Source: Bufo bufo
Lineage: Eukaryota > Chordata > Amphibia > Anura > Bufonidae
DNA: 64,000 bases
Direction: 5' to 3'
Assembly (NCBI RefSeq): GCF_905171765.1
Contig: NC_053398.1
Location: 51,892,338-51,956,337, forward strand
The position numbers and the translations under genes are program-made. The notes beneath the pieces were generated by a model that was given only the letters and a program-made list of their open reading frames with translations, was not told the origin of the DNA and ran no database searches. Below, piece by piece: positions 56,231 to 64,000 of the stretch; position 1 is the first letter of the stretch; each line of letters begins with the position of its first letter.

Positions 56231-58934
56231 CCCCTTCCCGACCGCAATCTGTATATATACGTGATAGCTGCACATACCCCGTGCAGCTACCACGTGTATA
56301 GACGTCATGGCAGCTCTTTAATCCAAGCGCTGCAAAGCGCTTGGATTAACGCTTCTGCCCCTGTCCTGCTGCTGTCACGGACAGCATACAGTTCAGTAAT
56401 GCCGGCAAGGGACCAATCAGAGTGGCCCCTTGCCGACAATCGATCCGATTGGTTAGTCTGTGCAGACTAACCAATTGGATCGCGGCAGTGAAAAAATGCC
56501 GGTTTCATGCTCTGATCTGCGCTCTGCAGATCAGAGCCTGAAATCAGGTAATGTGTCCTCGTGCCCCCCCCTCCCCGATCTGTGCCCCTCCAAGCCCCCC
56601 CTTGTGTCCGCCTGCCGCTGAAGCTCTTATCTCCTGCAGTCCGCCCCCTCCCCGCCCCATACATTCCTTCTGCCCCCTCAATGCTGGCCGTGACACCCCC
56701 CCCCCCCTTTCCAGCGCTGCCCCCATGCCGTGCGGTCACCCTGCTGTGTGTGATGGCGGCGGCTCCATTCCTGAGCAGGCCGCCATCAGCAGAGAGTGTC
56801 AGCTCTATGCTGACACTCTGCTGTAACCCCATTGATGCCGCGGCAGCGGCATCCATGAGGTTAATAGAGGGAGGGGGCTCCCTCTATCCACCATCGGGGC
56901 TGCTGCGCTGCGATTGCAGCGCCCGATGGTTGCCATAGCAACCGGACGCTTTGCAAAGGTGTCCGGTGCTGCCACCTACAGGGCATCTAATAATCTTCAA
57001 GATCCAAGAGGGACTTGATAAAAAAAAAAAGTGAAAATAATAAAAGTAAAAATAAATAAATAAATAAAAATGTAAAATTAAAAAAAGAAATTGCTTTTTC
57101 CTATAAAATTTAAAAAAATAAAAAATAAAATACACATATTAGGTATCACCGCGTCAGTAACGACCGTCTCTATAAATATATCACATGATAGACCCCGTCC
57201 GATAAACACCATAATTTTTTTTTTTTTAAAAGTGTAAAAAAAGCCATTTTTGTCACCTTACATCACAAAAAGTGCAACAGCAAGTGCTCAAAAAGGCTTA
57301 TGACCCCCAAAATAGTACCAATCAAACCGTTACCCCATCCCGCAAAAAATGATACCCTATTTAAGACAATCGCCCAAAAAATAAAAAATCTATGACTCTC
57401 AGACTATGGAGACACTAAAGCATCATTTTTTTGGTTTCAGAAATGCTATTATTGTGTAAAAATTAAATAAATAAGAAAAAGTATACATATTAGGTATTGC
57501 CACGTCCGTAACGATCTGCTCTATAAAACTGTCACATAAGCTAACCCCTCAGATAAACGCTGTAAAAATAAATAAATAAATAAATAAAAACTGTTCCAAA
57601 ACAGCCAATTATTTGGTCACCTTGCCCCATAAAGTGTAATAATGAATGATCAAAAAATCCTATGTACCCAAAAATGGTACCAATAAAAACCTCAACTCTT
57701 TCTGCAAAAAACTAGCCCCTGCACAAGACTATCGGCAGAAAAATAAAAAACATATGGCGTTCAGAAAATGGACACACAAAAACATAATTTATTTTTCAAA
57801 ATTGCTTTATTATGTAAAACTGAAACAAACAAACAAAGAAAGTAGACATATTTGATATGATTGCGTCCGTAACAACCTGCTCTATAAAAATAGCACATGA
57901 TCTACCCTGTCAGATGAATCTCTTGTAAAAAAAAAAAAGAAAACTGTGCCAAAACTTAATATAGAGCAATTAAAAATCATATGTACCCCAAAATAGTACC
58001 AATAAAACTGGCACCATATCCCCTAGTTTCCAAAATAGGGTAACTTTTTGGGAGTTTCTACTGTATGGGTGCATCAGGGGGGCTTTAAATGGGACATGGC
58101 ATCTAAAACCAGTTTAGCAAAATCTGCCTTCCAAAACCCATACGGCGTTCCTTTCCTTCTGCGCCCTGCCGTGCGCCCTTACATCAGTTTACGACCACAT
58201 GTGGGGTGTTTCTGTAAACCGCAGAATCAGGGTAATAAATGTTGAGTTTTGTTTGGCTGTTAACCCTCAATGTGTTAAAGAAAAAAATTTAATAAAATGG
58301 AAAATCGGCCAAAAAAGTGAAATTTTGAAATTTCATCTCCATTTTCCTTTAATTCTTGTGGAACACCTAAAGGGTTAACAAAGTTTGTAAAATCAGTTTT
58401 GAGTAACTTGAGGGGTGTAGTTTCTACAATGGGGTCATTTATGGGGGGTTTCCACTATGTAAGCCCCACAAAGTGACTTCAGACCTGAACCTGGTCCTTA
58501 AAAAGTGGGTTTTGGAAATTTTCTTAAAAATTTGAAGAATTGCTTCTAAACTTCTAAGCCTTCTAACATCCTAAAAAAATAAAATGACATTTCCAAAACG
58601 ATGCCAACATAAAGAAGACATATGGGAAATGTTAAGTAGTAAATATTTTATTAGGTATGACTTTCTGTTTTAGAAGCAGAGAAATTGAAATTTTGAAAAT
58701 TGTGAATTTTTCAATTTTTTTTTATAAATTTGTGATTTTTTCATAAATAAAGGTGAAATATATTGACTCAAATTTATGACTATCATGAAGTACAATATGT
58801 CACGAGAAGACAATCTCAGAATGGCTTGGATAAATAAGTGTTCCAAAGCCAATTACCACATAAAGTGACGCATGTCAGATTTGTAAATTTTGACCTGGAC
58901 ACTGGGGCATCAATGACCCTTGGTCATGAAAGGG
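56231..58934. mobile_element. piggyBac-like non-autonomous element inside the DIRS element
   Basis: TTAA at 56227-56230 and 58935-58938 flanks a 2.7-kb non-coding element with ends CCCCTTCCCGACC and (reverse complement of right) CCCTTTCATGACC. TTAA targets and CCC ends fit piggyBac-type elements; the assignment is by inference. The left part is GC-rich, with palindromic sections (56300-56550 and around 56760-56830). The right part is AT-rich and holds a threefold internal repeat (57130-57990). There is no transposase. Confidence 0.7.
57130..57990 (+). repeat. Three tandem units of about 355 bp
   Basis: A block with 'ATTAGGTAT...GCGTC(A/C)GTAACGA', then 'CTCTATAAA', 'CACATGAT' and 'GATAAACACC' recurs near 57131, 57484 and 57846 (periods 353 and 362). 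Each unit also carries 'TGTCACCTT' or 'TTGGTCACCTTGC' and 'AATAGTACCAATAAAA'-like parts. Copies have diverged considerably. Confidence 0.75.
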
Positions 58935-58938
58935 TTAA

Positions 58939-60610
58939 TTTGATTTGTGCAAGCAGTGAAACAAGGGGACAATTATATTATTATACACAGTACAAACCAA
59001 GAATATAAAATCAATACAATTGCAAAGACAAACAATGAAGCTGTAAAATAATACCCAAAATATGCCACACGGTGGTGCCAACACACCACTATCTCACCAG
59101 TACAGTACAACTTAAAGTTACCTATTATTTTTAACAAACAGACCAATGATTTATATACCAGGAGAAACTTAGGATCTTCTGTTTACCAATAAATAATATC
59201 CCTTGACTTTGTTTCCCTATGACCAATCAAAAATATAATCTTAATATGACAAAATATCCAGCTCGGCAATTGGACCACGGAATATAACTTCCCAAGGGTT
59301 TAGTCCTCTTTTCAAGTAATGTCAGATCTTCCATTAGCAATATGCATCTTTGCTAAGAGAATAATCAGCATTATGGAGGCGCTTAACACTATTTTTTCCC
59401 ACAGTATGGGGACTTTTGGCTATATACCAAGAGAACTATCTTATTAATATCACAAGCAATAAGCACAGTATACGTTACCGGGTCCAAGGTAGACAGAGTT
59501 TCAAATGGGACCAGTTCTCAAGAACTTTCCTAGTAGTCAAAAAATAATCCAAGTTTATTTTGGTATATCTTTCTTGTGATCAGTTTCCTTTGTGAGTTTT
59601 TCTTTTTGCTGAGAGCCCCTGATGCTCTGCACACGACTAATTATTCCCCACCTTATCTAAGAATCATCACCTTCTGGATTAGGGATTTCCAATCAGGTAA
59701 GGTGGGTGTATTCGTATGCTAATAACACAATGATGTCATATTAACCCTTGGCATGGTATTAAAAAAAAAAAAGGTAAAATAATATAATATTGTCCATCTG
59801 TCTCCAGATGGCACTGTTGTACAACATATTAACATCAGACTTTTTCTACATATTATACCTTTGACCTTTGAAACCTACATCAATGAGGAGGGATACTTCT
59901 TTGACACTTTGAAGTAATCTTTCCAGACTTAGTGGTACCATCATGATTCTCCCAGACTCTTGAATTTATGGGCTTGATAAGAAATACAATGGGCCTTACA
60001 CTTGCAACATGGGTTTGTATATCTAACTGTCCAAGCTATTGAGTAACGACGCCTGGAATAACATTAGCTTTTCTGAGAAACTTCCAACACCAGAAAACCT
60101 TAGTGCTTTCTATACCTCCTGAGACTATATTCACTCAGTGAGTTACACACGGCATAAAGTATACCTTAATATTTGGTTATACTATATATCAATATTGCAT
60201 ATTATACATGAATTATTGATATGTTCATACTCAAAAGCTAAATAAATGCACACATGAATATATATAATACTTATGAATATATGAATAGACATCACACACC
60301 AGATGTGTCTTAAGGAGATAAATTCTTATCTTGTCAGGGTTTAGCCATGAAACCAACATTGTTCCCTTTACACAGACATGTCTGGAGAAGCCAATATACT
60401 GCCTATAGATAAACTCATATCTTTTAGCAATAACTTTTAAAATACAATGTATTTTATATTCACTATGACTCTTATATAAACTGAACTTTCTATGAACTCA
60501 TCTTGGCCTTTTCAGCCACATAACAGAACTTTGGTTCAAGCTGATTTCATTCTTAAAGGTAATGAGCATTCATTTTGGCTATAATATCATTAGATAATAC
60601 TGTACACTCA
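58939..60610. other. AT-rich non-coding insertion of unknown type
   Basis: About 1.7 kb of AT-rich DNA lies between the piggyBac-like element and the point where DIRS coding sequence resumes. No open frame of note, no clear terminal repeats. It and the short AT-rich piece at 56110-56226 may be the two halves of one element (for example a long LTR) that the piggyBac-like element entered; I could not find its ends. Confidence 0.4.
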
Positions 60611-62285
60611 TGAAAATGCACAACACCACGCAGGACCAGCAGAAGAAGCCATTCTTCAGGCCTCAACCAGCCTGGCGCACATGGGCACAGCCTGCCCTCC
60701 CTAGACCAGCAAGCAGTCCTCCGCATGAAGACGCGCCCCTACCCTCTCAGGTGGGGGGGGTCGCTTACTCCTTTTTCAGGAAGTGGGGCGGGCCCACGTC
60801 TCAGACGTGTGGGTGCTTGAAATAGTAACCTCGGGTTACAAGATCGAGTTTGCGTCCCCTCCTCCATCAATCTCTCCTTGCGCAGGGGGTGATCTCCCCG
60901 GTTCCTTTGACGGAACAATTCACAGGTTTTTATTCAAACCTGTTTGTCATCCCCAAGAAAGAAGGATCAGTTTGCCCGGTGCTGGACCTCAAGTTTCTGA
61001 ACTGGTTCCTCTGGGTTCAATGCTTTAGAATGGAATCTCATCACTCCCTGATTGCTTCACTGGACCGAGGCGAATTCCTCTCTTCAATAGACGTTCGGGA
61101 CATGTACTTACATGTCCCTATTGCCCCGGCGCATCAGCGCTTCCCCCACTTTGCAGTGGGCCCCCATCACTACCAGTTCGTAGCCCTTCCCTTTGGCTTG
61201 GCGACGGCACCACGAGTGTTCACGAAAGTACTCGCCCCTGGTAAGAAGAAGTGCCAGGAAAGCAGCATAACGCTGAAATCCTATCTGGACAACATCTTGG
61301 TCAGGGCAGCGACCTTCAATCAGAACGAGGACAGTCTGTGTATCACTCTGGATACCCTGGCGCGGGTCGGCTGGCTGGTGAACTTCCAGAAGTCTTCCCT
61401 ACACCCCACCATACGGATCACTTTTCTAGGCATGATCCTCGACGCGGCGTTGGTGCGCTTCCTCTGGTCAAGCGGCTAGCCCTCCTGCGGTTGGTCCGGC
61501 TTCTCCTCCGTTGCAGGTGCACATCAATCCAGTTTTGCATGAAGGTCTTGGGTACAATCGTCGCTTCCTTCGAGGCAGTTCCGTTTGCACAATTTCACAC
61601 CGTCTCCTTCAACGGGCGATTTTGTCATCCTGGGACAAGTCACTGGAATCCTTGGACCACCTTTGGAGTCGGGGAAATCCTTTCTCCGACTCTCATGAAC
61701 GGTCGTGACAACCAATGCCAGTGTTCAAGGTTGGGGCGGAGTCTTCCCGCCCGGACAGTCCAAGGCGTATGGTCTGTCTGAATCCAGACTACCAATCAAC
61801 ATCCTGGAGCTCCGGGCCATTCATCTGTCCCTCCTCCATTGGACCCCTCTCCTGAGGGGCGGCCGATTCGGATCCAGTCAGACAACGCTACGGCTGTGGC
61901 TTACATCAATCATTAAGGGGGAACCCGCAGTCAAGTGGTGATGGAGGAATCTGCCAGAATCCTGCAGTGGGCGGAGACGCATGTTCCAGCTCTATCGGTG
62001 GTCTCCATTCCGGGAGTGGAGAATTGGATGGGGGATTTCCTCAGTCAGACGACTGTGGACCCGGGAGAGTGGTCCCTACACCTGGAGGTGTTCGACTTCA
62101 TTTGTCTCCTTTGGGGCCAACCGGTAGTAGACTTGATGGCGTCCATGCTCAACAACAAGCTCCCCGCCTTCTTCTCTCGGACAAAAGATCCCCGGGCGTG
62201 CGCCGTTGACGCACTAGTAGCGCTATGGGGCAGGTTCTCTCTACTGTACGTCTTCCCTTCTCTTCCCTCCTGCCCCGAGTTCTGA
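60610..62285 (+). pseudogene. DIRS reverse transcriptase and RNase H
   Basis: From about 60850 the frame encodes NLFVIPKKEGSVCPVLDLK, then EFLSSIDVRDMYLHVPIAP, HYQFVALPFGLATAPRVFTK and the catalytic motif as YLDN (61282-61293), where the family has YLDD. A frame change follows near 61480. The RNase H part reads ASVQGWGGVFPPGQSKAYGL and LPINILELRAIHLSLLHW (61705-61941), then SVVSIPGVENWMGDFLSQ (61935-62285). These are typical DIRS RT/RNase H motifs. The Asp to Asn change at the active site plus frameshifts indicate a dead enzyme. Confidence 0.88.
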
Positions 62286-62403
62286 GCAGGATCAGGATGG
62301 AGGGCATCCAGACTTCTCATCGCCCCGGATTGGCCCCGTCGTGCGTGATACGTCGATATCATCCTCCTTCTAGGAGACACGCCGTGGCCTCTTCCACTCC
62401 GAG

Positions 62404-63500
62404 TTGATCTTCTCTCTCAGAAACCTGTCTTCCATCAGCATTTCGCTACGAGTCGCTACGTTTGATGGCGTGGCTGTTGAAACCGCCATTCTAAAGCAGC
62501 GAGATTTCCCTCACAAGGTCATCCACACCATGATTAAGGCCAGGAAACCGGTTTCATCCAAGATTTATTATAAAACTTGGGGCTCCTTTCTGTGCTTCTG
62601 TGAGGAACGTGGCCTTTCTCCACTGCGCTTCTCACTTCCCACCATCCTTTCCTTTCTGCAATCAGGCCTGGATTTGGGTCTTGCTTTTAGTTCCTTAAAG
62701 GGACAGGTGTCGGCGCTTTAGCAGAATAGGCCCCAGTCAAAACCTTTCTACAAGGGGTGGCTCACACTGTTCCTTCCTCCGTATCACCCCCCTACCCTCT
62801 GGGGACTTAAACCTTGTCCTTGGTTCCCTTTAATAGGCTCCTTTTGAGCCTCTGGACGCAGTTTCCCTCCATATCATTTCCTGGAAGGTTGCGTTCCTGG
62901 TGGTGATCACATCAGGCGTGTTTCGGATTTGGCGGCGCCTTCTCGTAAGGAGCCTCTTCTTATTCTGCATCAAGATAAGGCAGTGCTCCGCCCGGTACCT
63001 TCCTTTTAGCCGAAGGTAGTCTCTGCCTTCCATGTCAACAAAGACATTGTTCTCCCTTCGTTTTGTCCCTTTCCCTCACATACTAGGGAGCGAGCTCTCC
63101 ATCAGGGGGATGTGGTTTGGGCTCTGAGGATTTACTTATCTATTTCTAGGTCGTTCCGCCGTACGGACTCTGTTCGTTATTCCTGAAGGTCCTCACAAAG
63201 GCTAGGCAGCCTCCAAGGTGACGATTACCAGGTGGATTCGTTTGGCAATTGCTTAGGCATACCGTTCCCGGGGCAATGAACAGCCCCTTGGTATTACGGC
63301 CCACTCAACTTGGGTGGTGGGCGCTTCTTGGGCTTGTTGCTACAATGCTTCCGCTTCACAGCTGTGTAAGGCAGTGACTTGGTCTTCCTTGCACACGTTC
63401 ACCAGGTTTCTACCAGTTGCATACTTTTGCATCAGCAGACGCTGCTCTGGGCTACAAAGTTTTGCAGGCAGCAGTGTCTTAAGCTTCTGCGAGGATGTTT
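62404..63500 (+). pseudogene. DIRS tyrosine recombinase, broken
   Basis: The recombinase inserts the circular DNA. An N-terminal core-binding part is open at 62404-62721 (KVIHTMIKARKPVSSKIYYK, SFLCFCEERGLSPLRFSLPT). The middle (62721-63300) is degraded. Near 63300-63410 the C-terminal box reads TAHSTWVVGASWA, where a Trp stands at the place of the family's catalytic Arg, then LCKAVTWSSLHTFTRF. One base later than expected, the frame containing the nucleophile Tyr (FYQLHTFASADAALG) is shifted out. So two catalytic positions are lost. Confidence 0.8.
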
Positions 63501-63544
63501 TCCATGGACGTGTGGTTCTTCCCTTCCCGTGGACTGCTTTGGAA

Positions 63545-63640
63545 CGTTCCACGGTCCTGTGTTCCCCAATGATACGAGCGAGAAAACTAGATTTTTGTGA
63601 ACTCGCCTGTAAGATCTCTTTTTCGCTTAGTTTATGGTGG
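63545..63640 (+). repeat. Internal complementary region of the DIRS-type element
   Basis: ACGGTCCTGTGTTCCCCAAT with GATACGAGCGAGAAA is the reverse complement of the left terminus, and next to it TTTTTGTGAACTCGCCTGTA with AGATCTCTTTTTCG is the reverse complement of the right terminus. Having both termini abutted in reverse in one internal region is the DIRS hallmark; the region templates joining of the ends into a circle. Confidence 0.88.
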
Positions 63641-63809
63641 GACACAGCTCCCACCCATTGATTTCTATGTTACCGCAAGTTATGGCGGGTGGTTTGCCAG
63701 TATGGTCCTCAGTTCTGGTTCGGTCCGACTGGCATTTGCTGGGTTATTGGTGGTTTCTGTATGTTTTTGTTTTTTTTCTCCTACTCCTACTGCTTGGGCA
63801 CAAACTGAT

Positions 63810-63969
63810 ATGCTCTCCCCAGGCTGGAGGGGGTATAGCCGGCAGGGGAGGAGTTATCACTTTTCCGTCTAGTGTCGCCTCCTAGTGGCAGCAGCTATAC
63901 CCACGGTCCTGTGTCCCCCAATGAACTAAGCGAGAAAGAGATTTTACAGGTGAGTTCACAAAAATCTAT
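63810..63969 (-). repeat. Right inverted terminal repeat of the DIRS-type element
   Basis: The sequence is the inverse of the left terminus (CGCCTCCTAGTGGCAGCAGC and GGTCCTGTGTCCCCCAATGA). It extends further out through AGATTTTACAGGTGAGTTCA to about 63969. This outer extension is present in reverse in the internal complementary region, as is usual for DIRS. Confidence 0.85.
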
Positions 63970-64000
63970 TTATTTTTTATTTTTATGTGCAATATGTTTG

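Larger units (their letters stand above)
53641..63969 (+). mobile_element. DIRS-type tyrosine-recombinase retrotransposon, interrupted
   Basis: DIRS elements copy through RNA and integrate as circles with a tyrosine recombinase instead of an integrase. This one shows inverted termini (53641-53790 and about 63810-63969), a gag-like region, reverse transcriptase and RNase H, a tyrosine recombinase and an internal complementary region (about 63545-63640) matching both outer ends in reverse. An insertion of about 4.5 kb (56110-60610) splits it; without that it would be about 5.8 kb, normal for the group. Frameshifts and catalytic-site changes make it inactive. Confidence 0.9.

Noticed and set aside
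53641..63969. Endogenous retrovirus or LTR retrotransposon
   Set aside because: The termini are inverted, not direct; there is an internal region complementary to both; and the downstream protein resembles a tyrosine recombinase, not an integrase. No envelope-like frame was seen.

Overview
The window looks like nuclear DNA of a vertebrate, most likely a frog or toad. It holds two split genes with GT/AG introns, both on the + strand and both animal membrane-trafficking genes. Around them the DNA is packed with L1/Tx1-, CR1/Rex1- and L2-type LINEs, a DIRS-type tyrosine-recombinase retrotransposon, a Tc1-type transposon, hAT-type elements and very many palindromic MITEs. That repeat mix, especially the MITEs with 'TTCACAC' and 'AAAGGGGTTGTCC' ends, points to an anuran; this is an inference from repeat style and protein similarity, not a species identification.

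Genes. (1) EHD1, 21883-30129: the last three coding exons (367 codons before the stop), from the end of the GTPase domain to the C-terminal EH domain. The 5' exons were not found in the 21.8 kb upstream and presumably lie left of the window. (2) VPS51, 42212-53183: all ten coding exons, joining in frame to a predicted 759-residue protein, with a GC-rich promoter carrying NRF-1-like motifs and a poly(A) signal. EHD1 recycles endosomal membrane; VPS51 is a subunit of the GARP and EARP tethers acting at the trans-Golgi network and recycling endosomes. They are about 12 kb apart on one strand.

Layout. 1-5557: MITEs and unassigned DNA. 5558-6920: a composite retroelement with a CR1/Rex1-type LINE fragment and a hammerhead-ribozyme-like sequence. 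6957-10316: a decayed 5' part of an L1/Tx1 LINE carrying a nested hAT-type element, then GC-rich foldbacks and another LINE 3' end. 10311-10672: a 36-bp minisatellite. 11922-17468: a nearly intact L1/Tx1-type LINE (minus strand) with target-site duplications. 18844-20917: a hAT-like composite with a 457-bp palindrome. 21883-30129: EHD1 with an L2-type LINE and foldbacks in its introns. 31080-42000: intergenic, with stacked MITEs, a three-level nested transposon (34445-36856) and a hAT-type element made of a minisatellite and a palindrome (40007-41080). 42212-53352: VPS51. 53641-63969: a DIRS-type element with inverted termini and internal complementary region, split by a 4.5-kb insertion that includes a TTAA-flanked element.

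I saw no prokaryotic-type operon, CRISPR array, rRNA or convincing tRNA. The most unusual items are the hammerhead-like fold, the DIRS element whose damage can be read at its catalytic sites, the nested insertions with exact target duplications, and MITEs that carry copies of a ZNF143-type motif, one of them in VPS51 intron 1.
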